Positions 20,263-29,938 of a stretch of DNA of 35,000 nt are shown here, one piece after another. Made by a program: the position numbers and the translations under genes. Numbering within the stretch: position 1 is the stretch's first letter; each line of letters starts with the position of its first letter. The notes under the pieces were generated by a model that ran no database searches, was not told where the DNA came from, and was given only the letters and a program-made list of their open reading frames with translations. Source of the stretch: Symbiodinium natans (lineage: Eukaryota > Sar > Dinophyceae > Suessiales > Symbiodiniaceae); NCBI GenBank assembly GCA_905221605.1, contig CAJNDS010002649.1, forward strand, positions 1 to 35,000, written 5' to 3'.

Positions 20263-21810
20263 TCATTGCCTGCAGAAGCGATGGCCGTGTGCCTGTCTTG
20301 CTGATAGACGTCGGTCAGGCTGCAGGCACAGCAGGCCGCTGAGGAGTTCATCGCCGCCATGAGCATAAAGCTCCGGGCGCACAGCGAAAATGGGCTTCAG
20401 TCCAGTCTCTGGCCACTTCGGGAATGCGCGTCGGAAATGGTGGAGCTGCGTGCCCTGTGGCCAATTCGTTGCTGACGGCGTGCCCACCAGCTGGAAGATC
20501 TTAAACAACGTGCCAACTTCGGAGTCACCTGGGAACAATGGGCGGCCGGTGCACATCTCCGCGATAATGCAGCCTGCCGACCAGCAGTCCACTTCAAATC
20601 CATAACTTGTAGCACCGAGGAGGAGTTCTGGACTCCTGTACCAAAGCGTCACCACTTCCAGCGTCAACGCTTGCTCAGAACACTCCCGCGCCTGGCCAAA
20701 GCCTGCTATCTTCAGGACGCCGTCGATGCCCAGGCGAATGTTCCGAGGCTTCAGGTCTCGGTGAAGAAGGTGCCTGGTGTGGCATGCAGACAGGCCATTC
20801 AGGATGTCCTCGGAGAATTGTCTAACTTGCTCAATTGGCAGGTAGTGGGAACTCTGCACATGCAGCATGAGCACCTTGTGAAGGTCCGTCGGGTGAAAAT
20901 CGAAGGCCATCCGAATGTCACTACAGACCACCTCCACATCGAGCAGACGCACCACATTGGGATGCCTGAAGTTGTGAAGCAGCGCCGCCTCCCGCACCCT
21001 GTCGGCTCGGATGCGGTCCAACGACACCTTCTTCATGGCCACGACATCTTTCGTGCGCACGTGCTCGGCTCTTGCTACTTCGCTGAAGGTACCCTTGCAG
21101 AGGACCTCCAGTACCAGGTAGTCACCATACAAGGCGAGACCTCGTCCCTCATGCAGGGCGCGGAGACCTGCGTGCTTGGCGATGGTTTCCTGGCTGACGA
21201 AGTGAACCGCCGCTCCACTCTGGGCGACCGCGGCGAGCACGATCTCTTCATCACTACACAAGTTGGGATTCGCATACTTCAACGACTGCCCATCTTGCCT
21301 CACAGCTGCCAGGACAATGTCCCGGCCTCCCCGGAAGCTTGCACCAGCGAACTCCAGGAGTCCCCCTTGGTGACTCACAGCCGCTTCAACTGTCGACCGG
21401 TCATCTAGGAGATGGCAGAGGTCCTCTGCACCCTCCACATGTCTCAGAACGCAAGCAACCGTCATCTGTATTGCAGGGTCGGGGTGGGAGAGCGCTCGGA
21501 TCAGGCTCTGCACAGTGCCGCGGTCGAACTGTGAAGCCAGCTCGGAGAGCAAATGGATTGCAGCTCTCTTGACCTCCCAAGCGGGGTCACCTAGCATCGA
21601 GATGACTCTACGGAACAGCGTCTTGGCTTCATTCTCATCAGTCGTCTCAAAGACCCCACGGTTGACGAACTCAAGGGCTGCTACCCGACTCGCATCATCC
21701 CGGCACTCCAGCATCTCGATGAACTCTGGCAAAGCCAGACTTCCTGATGGATGCATTGCTGGATCACTCATGGCGTGTTCACCATGAAGTCGAAGATCTC
21801 CCGTGCACAC
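20263..21810 (-). CDS. HEAT/DUF4116-like repeats fused to a CDK-type kinase domain with GFG in place of DFG
   Basis: 515 residues in one uninterrupted frame. Residues about 25-135 form HEAT-like helical repeats (AALEFVNRG, WEVKRAAIHLLSELA, DPAIQMTVACVLRHVEG). Residues about 150-206 carry two DUF4116-like units (GGRDIVLAAVRQDGQSLKYA and DEEIVLAAVAQSGAAVHFVS). The kinase domain runs from about 229 to the end and resembles CMGC/CDK kinases: VAMK with K260, REAALLHNFRHPNVVRLLDV, HRDLKPRN at 350-357, VVTLWYRSPELLLG at 386-399, VDCWSAGCIIAEM, RPLFPGDSE. The metal-binding Asp of DFG is Gly (G370, codon GGC, one base from GAC) and the glycine loop is degraded (LCKGTFSEV). It may be an inactive or unusual kinase. 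The Met at residue 14 (MSDPAMHP) is an alternative start. No introns, unlike its neighbours. Confidence 0.92.
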   Translation of the reverse strand: MCTGDLRLHGEHAMSDPAMHPSGSLALPEFIEMLECRDDASRVAALEFVNRGVFETTDENEAKTLFRRVISMLGDPAWEVKRAAIHLLSELASQFDRGTVQSLIRALSHPDPAIQMTVACVLRHVEGAEDLCHLLDDRSTVEAAVSHQGGLLEFAGASFRGGRDIVLAAVRQDGQSLKYANPNLCSDEEIVLAAVAQSGAAVHFVSQETIAKHAGLRALHEGRGLALYGDYLVLEVLCKGTFSEVARAEHVRTKDVVAMKKVSLDRIRADRVREAALLHNFRHPNVVRLLDVEVVCSDIRMAFDFHPTDLHKVLMLHVQSSHYLPIEQVRQFSEDILNGLSACHTRHLLHRDLKPRNIRLGIDGVLKIAGFGQARECSEQALTLEVVTLWYRSPELLLGATSYGFEVDCWSAGCIIAEMCTGRPLFPGDSEVGTLFKIFQLVGTPSATNWPQGTQLHHFRRAFPKWPETGLKPIFAVRPELYAHGGDELLSGLLCLQPDRRLSARQAHGHRFCRQ

Positions 21811-22264
21811 AGCTGAAAACCTGACTTGCAGCCTTGAGCAAAATGGCTGGAGCGTACAAGCTCATCGCACACAGGCCCAAAACACCTGGATGGCAATATG
21901 CTTGGTACCTCTCACGGTGGTGATACTGTGGAAGGACAAAATCTTGCATGACCCCTACGCTACACACGTGTGCGACGGTTGGTAATCGAGCTCCCCGCGC
22001 CCCTCGAATTTCAATGTTGTGAGCGCATGTGGATGATGCAGGATTTCGGTCATTCACACACATGCCCTTTCGAAGCATTGCAAGGACAGCAACGTCAAGA
22101 TTCAGAGTTTGGAAGGGATGACCTGCGTAATGAAAGTGATGCAGGATTTCGTCCATCAACAGTCTGGAGACTGGCAAGCTTTCGGAAGCTCTGGTTTCTA
22201 GTCACGGCTGACCAAAGTCAACTTCCCGTGGCCGTGTGTGAGGGGCCAGGATGGGGGTAGAAAG
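21811..22264. other. unique stretch upstream of the kinase gene
   Basis: Presumed 5' flank of the kinase gene. No recognisable gene. A 15-base word TGATGCAGGATTTCG occurs at about 22034 and 22138, about 104 bases apart. No clear promoter motif. Confidence 0.4.
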
Positions 22265-22540
22265 TCATTTTTCAAGTTTCAAATTCGTTTCCATAGTTTC
22301 AAACAGTTCCCAATCAGTTTCAAATTAGTTTCAAAATCCAGTTGCAAAATCGCTGTCAAGGGGAACTGCAATGTCTGTCCGCGCTTCTTGAAAACCAGGA
22401 ACCTCTGAGATTGCTGTGTTTTTTGGAACTGCGCCTCCAAAAATGCAGTTTCCCCTTAACAGCGATTTTGCAACTGGATTTTCCAACTATTTTTGAAACT
22501 AATTTGAAACTGTGGAAAAGAATTTGAAACTTGAAAAACG
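22265..22540. repeat. large near-perfect palindrome
   Basis: TTTTTCAAGTTTCAAATTC at the left and its inverse at the right, then inverse blocks CCAGTTGCAAAATCGCTGT / ACAGCGATTTTGCAACTGG and AGGGGAACTGCA / TGCAGTTTCCCCT, around a loop of about 60 bases. GTTTCAAA is repeated in both arms. It looks like a non-autonomous foldback transposon; no second copy seen. Confidence 0.85.
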
Positions 22541-22679
22541 CTGCATTTCTGCAGAGAGCAAGAGGAGAGCTTAGGCTTGAAGCTGCAAAGAGTACACCTC
22601 CGACTTGCTTCCCAAAAGGTGAATACCCTAAACCCTAAACCTACACCCTAAACCCTAAAGCCTAAACCCTAAACCCTCT

Positions 22680-22735
22680 GGATTGGAAAGCAGTCCCACG
22701 CTTTCACTGCCTTGCCCATCATGCTCCAGAAGCAG
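22680..22735 (-). CDS. possible exon
   Basis: Reads VQLLLEHDGQGSESVGLLSN before a telomeric tract. Same strand and order as the WD40-like stretch. Function unknown. Confidence 0.3.
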
Positions 22736-22844
22736 TTGCACCCTTAAACTCTACAAAGGTTTAGGGCTTCTGCAGCACCATCTCCGAAGAGCGAATGGGG
22801 TTTAGGGATTAGGGTATAGGGGGATAAGGATTTAGGGTTTAGGC

Positions 22845-22980
22845 GGGCAACCCTGCAAGCCAAACCCAACCTCCTCCCATCATCCGGAACAAAACTCAGC
22901 GCCGCCACGTGGCCGGTGGGGACTCTGCCCGCGAGCGAGCCCCGAGCCAGAGGGATTTCAGCCGCTCCTCTCCGCAATTC
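22845..22980 (-). CDS. possible exon with a WD40-like segment
   Basis: Reads AEIPLARGSLAGRV then PTGHVAALSFVPDDGRRLGL. GHVAALSF.PDDGRRL resembles the GH and following strand of a WD40 blade. A single blade is weak evidence, and the frame runs on into telomeric text. Confidence 0.35.
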
Positions 22981-23338
22981 CGTGGTTTTTTTTTGGGTTT
23001 AGGTTTTTTTTTTTGCCACCCGCCTAGCTTTAGGGTTTAGGGTTTAGGGTTTAGGGCTAGACAATGTTGGGAGTTGCTTGAAATCAGGGTCAGTACCGGG
23101 GTACCTTGCACAATCCTTTGTCGCAGGACCCCCCCCCAGCTCCCCAAAAGGTGTCCTGTAAACTTTCGAAAATAGCGGTACCCTGTTTGGTGCTTTCTTT
23201 AAGGCTAAGGGGATTCACTTCTGTTTGGGGTATGACAGGGGTACCCCTATTTTGGGAAATGCCCATGTACGATTGCGAAGTCGCCCGGTCTGCTAGATGT
23301 TTTCGTGGGCAGCTGTAAGAGGGGCTATGGGTAGGGCA

Positions 23339-23609
23339 ACTTTAGGGTTTAGGGTTTAGGGTTTAGGGTTTAGGGTTTAGGGTTTAGGGTTTAGGGTTTA
23401 GGGTTTAGGGTTTAGGTATGAAGGAGAACCAACCTACAATACATGCCCAACAAAACCTTCAAGTCGGTACTTATGCCTAACACACCCCACGTAAGCCGAT
23501 GTAATCACAGATATCCCTAAACCCTAAACCCTAAACCCTAAACCCTAAACCCTAAACCCTAAACCCTAAACCCTAAACCCTAAACCCTAAACCCTAAACC
23601 CTAAACCCT
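23339..23609. repeat. two telomeric arrays facing each other
   Basis: A TTTAGGG array (23339-23416) and a CCCTAAA array (about 23515-23609) of about 10-13 units each are separated by about 100 unique bases. Confidence 0.95.
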
Positions 23610-23709
23610 CTCCTCAATTTCCCTGTTCGTATCCGCCCTCGAGGACGCAGAGACCACGCGCAGGGCATAGAGCTCTTTGCAGGGCAGAGCCGAACAAATG
23701 AGCTCGTAC
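23610..23709 (-). CDS. probable exon, unrecognised
   Basis: After CTCAAG the frame reads YELICSALPCKELYALR then VVSASSRADTNREIEE and ends at GAG before a TTTAGGG array. It is flanked by telomeric arrays in opposite orientations. Protein-like; family unknown. Confidence 0.4.
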
Positions 23710-23888
23710 CTTGAGTGGTTTAGGGTTTAGGGTTTAGGGTTTAGGGTTTAGGGCTTAGGACCTAGGAGTGGGCCTTGGAGCTTAGTTCCCAATGTGAGGA
23801 TCATGCCAATTGGGCGTGGACTACTTGCTTCTGACCGTAGAGCGACTTGTTGGGAGGACGGAAGAACTTTCTCAAGCTAGTTGCTCAT

Positions 23889-24012
23889 AGGTTCCCCTAC
23901 TACCCGCCTCTTTGCTACCCCCCCTAGCCTCCCCCCTTAAATATCCTAAATTACACTTAGGTGTCCCTAAACAGCCTAGGGGGTAGTATAGAGGGGGGCA
24001 GTAGGGGAACCC
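23889..24012. repeat. inverted-repeat element
   Basis: GGTTCCCCTACTACCCGCCT at the left, inverse GGGGGGCAGTAGGGGAACC at the right, with CTACCCCCCCTAG / CTAGGGGGTAG inside. Confidence 0.75.
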
Positions 24013-24014
24013 AG

Positions 24015-24085
24015 GATATGAGGGTGGCAAGCAAAAGGATTCCCGCGACCGAGGTCCTGGAGGTCCGCCACGGGACTATCTCAAC
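24015..24085 (-). CDS. possible exon with a membrane segment
   Basis: Reads IVPWRTSRTSVAGILLLATL then ISW: a short basic lead and a hydrophobic stretch. It lies directly next to the 23889-24012 inverted-repeat element. Confidence 0.3.
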
Positions 24086-24120
24086 CCTAAACCCTAAACC
24101 CTAAACCCTAAACCCTGATC

Positions 24121-24176
24121 CCTAAAGCCTAAAGCCTAAAGCCTAAAGCCTAAAGCCTAAAGCCTAAAGCCTAAAC
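24121..24176. repeat. GCCTAAA variant array
   Basis: About eight AAAGCCT units between normal CCCTAAA units. Confidence 0.9.
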
Positions 24177-24241
24177 CCTAAACCCCAAACCCTAAGCCCT
24201 AAACCCAAAACAAAAGGTACCGAGTCGGCGGAGGGCACCAA

Positions 24242-24396
24242 CTTACCCAAAACCCCAAGGAAATAAAAGCTGAAACTTTCAGAATAAGCTACCTTACAGG
24301 AAGCCCAAGAGTTGAAACAGTAGGGTTTAGGGTTTAGGGTTTAGGGTTTAGGGTTTAGGGTTTAGGGTTTAGGGTTTAGGGTTTAGGGCCAGTAAG
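24242..24396. repeat. family D element with internal telomeric array
   Basis: The element is interrupted after AGTTGAAACAG by about ten TTTAGGG units, then resumes at GCCAGTAAG. The rest matches the other copies (AAGGAAATAAAAGCTGAAAC). Confidence 0.85.
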
Positions 24397-24902
24397 CCAT
24401 AAAAGGACGACTCAACCTCGAGATCCCTTTAATCCCAACACCCGCAAGCTGACATCTAAACCTCCAAACCCAAAACCTCTACCAAAGGGGCCTGAATGTT
24501 TAGGGTTTAGGGTTTAGGGTTTAGGGTTTAGGGTTTAGGGTTTAGGGTTTAGGGTTTAGGGATTAGAATAGGGTTTGGGGGGGCGGGCTCTTGTAGTATA
24601 AGTGCAAGGGGACCATAAGGGAGTACTATTAGAAATTGTTTCGACCCCTTTCTTCAACTCTAAAACACCCCCTAAGCCGTTTAGCCTATACCCCTCAAAG
24701 AGGCGTTCGACCCCTCAACCTTACAACCCCAACCCCAGACTCTGGCCACGATGCGATTGGCTTCCCAGCTCCATCAAGAGTAGCGGCTTGTCCGGTCCTC
24801 AGACATGGGTAAGGAGCGATTCAGGAAGGGACTTTTAAACCCTAAACCCTAAACTCTAAACCCTAAACCCAAAGAGCCCAAAGCCTAAACCCAAAGCCCT
24901 AA

Positions 24903-24985
24903 GCCCCCCAAGCCTGAGTTTCAGGAGCGGAGTTCCCCTGCAAAAAAGGCCCTGCCCAAGGCCCTGAAACCTCTTTCTCTAGCTA
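24903..24985 (+). CDS. possible exon, proline/lysine-rich
   Basis: The plus strand reads PPKPEFQERSSPAKKALPKA then LKPLSLAT between telomeric tracts. Low complexity, probably disordered. It may begin a plus-strand gene continued at 25056 and 25204. Confidence 0.3.
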
Positions 24986-25055
24986 CCCTAACCTAAACCC
25001 TAAACCCTAAACCCTAAACCCTAAACCCTCAACCCTAAACCCTAAACCCTAAACC

Positions 25056-25156
25056 CAGAAGATGCCTTGAACCCAAAGCCTCCGTCGTCCCAGCAGCCAT
25101 CGTCCTCTGCGACCTCGGGAGCAGAACCTCAGTTTCCGCATTCCCACCTCTCTTGA
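25056..25156 (+). CDS. possible exon, Ser/Pro-rich
   Basis: Reads EDALNPKPPSSQQPSSS then ATSGAEPQFPHSHLS before TGA or a splice site near CTCT. Telomeric arrays lie on both sides. Confidence 0.35.
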
Positions 25157-25203
25157 AACCCTAAACCCTAAACCCTAAACCCTAAACCCCGGCTCTCACT
25201 CAG

Positions 25204-25317
25204 GCGTGGCAAGGCTCCGGTCCTCAAGACTACGACGACTCAACACCCAGAACCACCGGTTCCCCTCTGCACAGCGCCCAGAGGCATGGAGAAATACTTA
25301 TCTTTGAGGGCTTCTAA
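25204..25317 (+). CDS. probable terminal exon
   Basis: After CTCAG the frame reads AWQGSGPQDYDDSTPRTTGS then PLHSAQRHGEILIFEGF and TAA, 37 codons. The acidic/polar tail looks like a protein C-terminus. Confidence 0.45.
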   Translation, partial: AWQGSGPQDYDDSTPRTTGSPLHSAQRHGEILIFEGF

Positions 25318-25406
25318 GATGGGCTTCAGGGCTCATGAATAAGTTTTCATAGGGTTATCTAAGGAGGTGTAATGTCGATTCATGTAGGGTCTGGTCTAGG
25401 GTAAGG

Positions 25407-25504
25407 CTTACTGGCCCAAAACCCAAGGAAATAAAAGTTGAAACTTTCAGAATAGACTACCTTATAGGAAGCCCATATGAAAAGTTGGGTTTTGAGCCAG
25501 TAAG
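25407..25504. repeat. family D element copy 3
   Basis: CTTACTGGCCCAAAACCCAA to GGTTTTGAGCCAGTAAG, nearly identical to copy 1 apart from a small change at GCCCATATGAAAAG. Confidence 0.85.
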
Positions 25505-25914
25505 TATCACAAGGCTCACGAGGTTTCAGGCCCTGTTGGGTCTTCTGATGTGCCGAAATGGCCCCTTAACCTGAAAAGGTCTCCTAAACCCTAAACCCTA
25601 AACCCTAAACCCTGAACCCTGAACCCTGAACCCTGAACCCTGAACCCTAAACCCTAAACCCTATAAACCTTAAACCCTAAACCCAAAACCCAAAACCCGA
25701 AACCCTACCAACAAAACAGATTCCAATTACGGCCTCTAGGGAACGGAAGGACTCCACAGAGCCGTGGTCTGAGGCGCAGCTTGGGGTTACGGCCTGGACG
25801 TCCGGAGGACAGAGTTTAGGGTTTAGGGTTTGGGGTTTGGGGTTTAGGGTTTAGGATTTAGGAGACTGAGAGGACCCTTAGAAGGGGAGGAGGGCGCAGG
25901 TCGCGGCTTCAAAG

Positions 25915-26045
25915 GGCGGGTCTTCATGGTATGTTTGGGACACATGTTTGGGAAGATGGCACCGTATGCGCAAACCTCTAAGAGCTTTGCCGGCTACCGC
26001 GACGCCTCCTACCACACTGTCCATAAAAAGCCTCCCCTCCCTCAT
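25915..26045 (+). CDS. possible exon
   Basis: Reads RVFMVCLGHMFGKMAPYAQ then TSKSFAGYRDASYHTVHKKP before a (CCCTATAAA) array. Not recognised. Confidence 0.4.
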
Positions 26046-26394
26046 CTGTACCCGAACCCTAGACCCTATAAACCCTATAAACCCTATAAACCCTATAAAC
26101 CCTACAAACCCTGTAAACCCTATGAACCCTATAAACCCTTTTAACCCCCTCCCCCATCTAGCTTAGGGTTACTGGGAAGCCTCCTCCTCCTCCTCGTCCT
26201 CCTCGCATCCTCCGGTGGAGATTGCCCCCGAGGCCTCTACACAACAAGCTTGGGCTGAAGACTAGGGTTTGCTGTTTAAGGTTTGGGGTTTAGGGTTTAG
26301 GGTTTGGGTTTAAGGAGATAGCTGAAGAGCTCGTCCCTTCATCGTCGACGTTCTAGCTTTTCTGATATTCTGCTTAAAACCTCTGCTTCTGCAG

Positions 26395-26468
26395 CCTCTC
26401 TTCAGGCAGATCCTAGCAACTTTTGCAGGAACATGTATGGCGAATGCGCGTCGTCGCCTGTTTTCTAG
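26395..26468 (+). CDS. possible terminal exon
   Basis: After TTCTGCAG the frame reads SLQADPSNFCRNMYGECASS then PVF and TAG, with a good pyrimidine-rich acceptor. Confidence 0.4.
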
Positions 26469-26782
26469 ACGAGTTAAGGTCAATACCTTGCACTAACTTC
26501 ACGGCGCCTGGCCCGCATGACCCCAGCCCTAAACCCTAAGCCCCAAATCCTGCAGCCGTTGCGAGACGTGTGCCAACAGGGGCCTGAACTGGCAACTAAA
26601 CCCTAAACCCTAAACCCTAAACCCTAGACCCTACACCCTAAACCCTAAACCCTAAACCCTACACCCGAGCTACCCTAGCCGAGCTCCCCTAACTTTAATC
26701 GTCTACACTGAAAGCCTTGCTTTCCAAACCCAAAACCTCTTCTTTCAGGCTTTCTTTGGGCTTCGAGGCTCAGAACCCGCCC

Positions 26783-26858
26783 TAAACCCTAAACCCTAAA
26801 CCCTAAACCCTAAACCCTAAACCCTAAACCCTAAACCCTAAACCCTAAACCCTAAACC
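26783..26858. repeat. CCCTAAA telomeric array
   Basis: About ten perfect units. Other long arrays lie at 24498-24560, 27199-27255, 29349-29427 and 34707-34800. Confidence 0.95.
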
Positions 26859-27915
26859 CTCCGACCTCCTGCGCAGCCGCGGATGGCACCTCCAGTTCCG
26901 CAAGCTCTGCAGTGCCCTCGGAGGCAGTCTCGGCCTCGCCCTGCGGCCACCAAACAACGGGCTTTAGGGTTTCGGGGTTAGAGGGTTTATAGGGTTTAGG
27001 GTTTAGGGTTTAGGGTTTAGGATGTAGGGTTTTGGGTCTTGTGGTTTCTGGGTGGTTTTTCATCGGGTTAGAGGGTTTAGGGGTGTTTTGGGTTTCCGGG
27101 TGTTTTGGATGGTTTAAAGGGCCGTTTAGAGGGTCTATTTAGATGCTTTTAGGGTGGCCGGGATGAGGGTTTAAAGGGTTGAGGGGGTTTGGGGGGTCTA
27201 AACCCTAAACCCTAAACCCTAAACCCTAAACCCTAAACCCTAAACCCTAAACCTTAGAGAGTTTAGGGTGCAGAGGGCTTAGGGGGTTTGGGGGGTTCAG
27301 GGGGCTTAAGGGTTTGGGGGGGTCGGCTGTGAAGGAGGGGCAATTTCGAGGATGAGGGGTTCACCGGTTGAAGCAAGATTTCGTTAGGGGTGACCATATG
27401 GCCTTCCTGGTGCAAGGCTGTCGGCTGCCTGATCTGCGAAGAGTTTCGGGTTTCGGGCCTGGCTTCAACATGCGGCATGCAGGGCTCGGATGTGTGTTGG
27501 GGTTTTGCGGTTCATAGGGTCCCCGAGGGCTGAAGGGCTTATTAAACCCTAAACCCTAAACCCTAAACCCTATAAACCCTATAAACCCTAAACCCTAAAC
27601 CCTATAAACCCTAAACTTTTTATGGGGTGTATCAGGGCTTTTAGGGCTCGGCGGGCTTGCTAGGCGCTGGCGGCATGTTGTAAGGACGATGGGGGTTCCA
27701 GGAACCCACACATAAATCGTCCTCTTTCGAGAAGGCGCGCCTACCTATTGCCGGCCCTCACAGGCTAGAAAATTATGCCCCATGCCTGCGGCTGACCAAA
27801 ACAACCCCACGATTGCCCACCCTAAACCCTAAACCCTATAAACCCTGAACCCTATAAACCCTAACCCTAAACCCAAAACCCTAAACCCCCCCCCCCCCCC
27901 CCCCCCCCCCGCCCC

Positions 27916-28030
27916 CCAAAGGACATCCACCTGCGTGCTCCGCGCCGAAACCATTGGCTCTTCCGGGAAGAGCTGGCCTGGGAGCGGCAGCTCGAGCGGG
28001 CCTCAGTCGCTTCAGGTGTCTTCCTCGTTT
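27916..28030 (+). CDS. probable exon
   Basis: Reads KDIHLRAPRRNHWLFREELA then WERQLERASVASGVFLVW before a TTTGTAGGG-type array. An amphipathic charged helix is likely. A G/C homopolymer lies just upstream. Confidence 0.4.
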
Positions 28031-28039
28031 GGGGTTTGG

Positions 28040-28320
28040 AGGGTTTGTAGGGTTTGTAGGGTTTGTAGGGTTTGTAGGGTTTATAGGGTTTATAGGGTTT
28101 ATAGGGTTTATAGGGTTTATAGGATTTAGGGGGCTTATAGGGTTTATAGGGTTCATAGGGTTTATAGGGTTTATAGGGTTTATAGGGTTTATAGGGTTTA
28201 CAGGGTTTCTAGGGTTTATAGGGTTTAGGGGGCTTGGGGTTTGGGGTTTAGGGGGCTTGGGGTTTGGGGTTTAGGGGCCTGGGGTTCGGGGTTTAGGGGG
28301 TGTGGGGTTTGGGGTTTAGG
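28040..28320. repeat. TTTGTAGGG / TTTATAGGG 9-mer array
   Basis: Nine-base variants of the telomeric unit: first TTTGTAGGG, then TTTATAGGG, then TTTAGGGGGCTTGGGG mixtures. Similar CCCTATAAA units occur at 26060-26140 and 27568-27610. A long Ile/Gly-rich open frame here is a by-product. Confidence 0.95.
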
Positions 28321-28760
28321 GCCAGTGCTCGGGGAGCCCCTCGATCATCCTACTGCTTCACCATCAAAGGACACCCCACATAACTTATCTAAGTATTTCA
28401 AGTCGAACCTGACCTAGGTCTTACCCTTTTTTGTTGGGGTGGGCGGGAGGGGGTTGTAGTCTAGGCGGGGGGGGGGGGGGAAGGATTAAGAATTCCATGG
28501 CCCTGCAAAATCTAGCCGTTGAGATCCGACGTCCTAAAGGTCACCAACCAAAACCCCATGCACCTCCGACCTCTTTGATACAGATGCCCCCCTTTAAGCA
28601 ACCCTCAACCCAGGGAGCCCAATGCCCCTGAAGTAAGGAACATTCCTTAAGCCATATGGGTTTCCTTAGTATGGTTTTAAGGTCTATTCCTAAGTAAAAG
28701 GTATTGGGCTCTTTGGGAACCCCAGAGCCCTAAACCCTACAAGTCCTTCTGACTCCTCAA

Positions 28761-28875
28761 CTTGGTAGCCCAGTAGCCTTCGTACAATCAGGGCACCCTT
28801 TTTGGGGGGTTGGTGACTTTAATGAGGGAACCTTGAACCTAAAAAATGTGAAAAGGGGTACCACCGGGCTCCAAG
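28761..28875 (-). repeat. family B element copy, probable intron
   Basis: CTTGGTAGCCCAGTAGCC to ACCGGGCTCCAAG. On the minus strand it directly follows an exon-like stretch ending TCTTG before GAGCC, the same GA-donor, phase-2 pattern as CLC intron 2. Confidence 0.75.
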
Positions 28876-29162
28876 ATAAACCCAAGAAGCTGTCCCAATT
28901 TTTGATCGGCACTGTTTCGCTCTCAACGATGTCGTGACGGAAGGCCTGCAAAGGGGCAATCTGAGGAGTTCTCTAGGACTCTTTTTGGGGTACCCCAAAT
29001 AAGAGGGGCCGCCCCTTCCCTTACACACTGACCAAACCCTGAACCCTTTTCTGAACCCAAACCCTAAACCGCCCAAACACTCAAAGACCTACACTCCGGG
29101 ACCTGACTGTAGGAGATGGTGGGCACGGAGATGTCAGCCTGCAACGCCCCGAGCTTGGATGC
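28872..29162 (-). CDS. two consecutive exons of an unrecognised gene
   Basis: Exon 29162-29103 (after CCTTCCAG) reads ASKLGALQADISVPTISYSQ and meets a GT donor (GTCCCG). Exon 28945-28872 (after TTTGCAG) reads AFRHDIVESETVPIKNWDSF then LGLS and ends with a GA donor at a family B element. Both joins are in phase. The intron between is 157 bases. The gene likely continues on both sides. Family not recognised. Confidence 0.5.
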
Positions 29163-29435
29163 CTGGAAGGAGGCTTAGGCGTCCCAAAAGGGTTTAGAGA
29201 GTTATAGCCCTAAAGCCTAAACCCAAAGCGCTAAACCCTAAACCGTTGTGCGCCCAGACTGGGACCCTAAACCCCAAACCCTAAACCCGCAACCCGAAAC
29301 CTTAAAGGATTGAGAGTTTGACAGCGGCCCAACAAACCCTCAACAGGCGGCCCTAAACCCTAAACCCTAAACCCTAAACCCTAAACCCTAAACCCTAAAC
29401 CCTAAACCCTAAACCCTAAACCCTAAAGAGAGGCG

Positions 29436-29505
29436 TGCTGTCCAGGCCTTGCATGGGCTCCCAGGCGCAAGCAACCCCGGCAGTGAAGCTTGTGTCCTCG
29501 GGTTC
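29436..29505 (-). CDS. possible upstream exon
   Basis: Reads PEDTSFTAGVACAWEPMQ then GLDSTPL between two long telomeric arrays. Same strand as the 28872-29162 exons; membership is a guess. Confidence 0.35.
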
Positions 29506-29528
29506 GGGGGGTTTAGGAGCTTAGGGTT

Positions 29529-29642
29529 CCTAAACCCTAAACCCTAAACCCTAAACCCTAAACCCTAAACCCTAAACCCTAAACCCTAAACCCTAAACCC
29601 TAAACCCTAAACCCTAAACCCTAAACCCTAAACCCTAAGCCC
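29529..29642. repeat. CCCTAAA telomeric array
   Basis: About 16 nearly perfect units. Confidence 0.95.
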
Positions 29643-29938
29643 TAGATTAGGGCATGCGGAGCTCCGGGCTGCTTCGGGTGTAGGAGGTGTTTTTTGTCTT
29701 TGTTTGGGTTTGGGGGCTTAGGAGCTCGGGGTTTGGGGGTTCAGGGCATGCGTCCGGGATGCTTCGCGTTTAGGAGACTTTCTTTCTTTCTGTCGTTTAG
29801 ATAGATAGATATATATATATATATGAGCTTGTTTGTTTTCATTTCTTTTTCGGGGGAGAGGGGGGGGGAGGGGGGCGAGAGGGTTGAGGGCGAGCTTGAA
29901 GATTCCAGGGTCGCCTTTTGCGGGAAGGGCGAGATGCT

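Noticed and set aside
20671-21408. 245-codon plus-strand frame
   Set aside because: It is antisense to the kinase domain, whose motifs are clear on the minus strand.
21779-22177. 132-codon minus-strand frame upstream of the kinase
   Set aside because: It overlaps the kinase start in another frame, shows no domain and includes a short repeated word; treated as chance.
27881-28274. Frames rich in Gly-Phe-Ile or Asn-Pro-Ile
   Set aside because: They are translations of 9-base telomere-like repeats.
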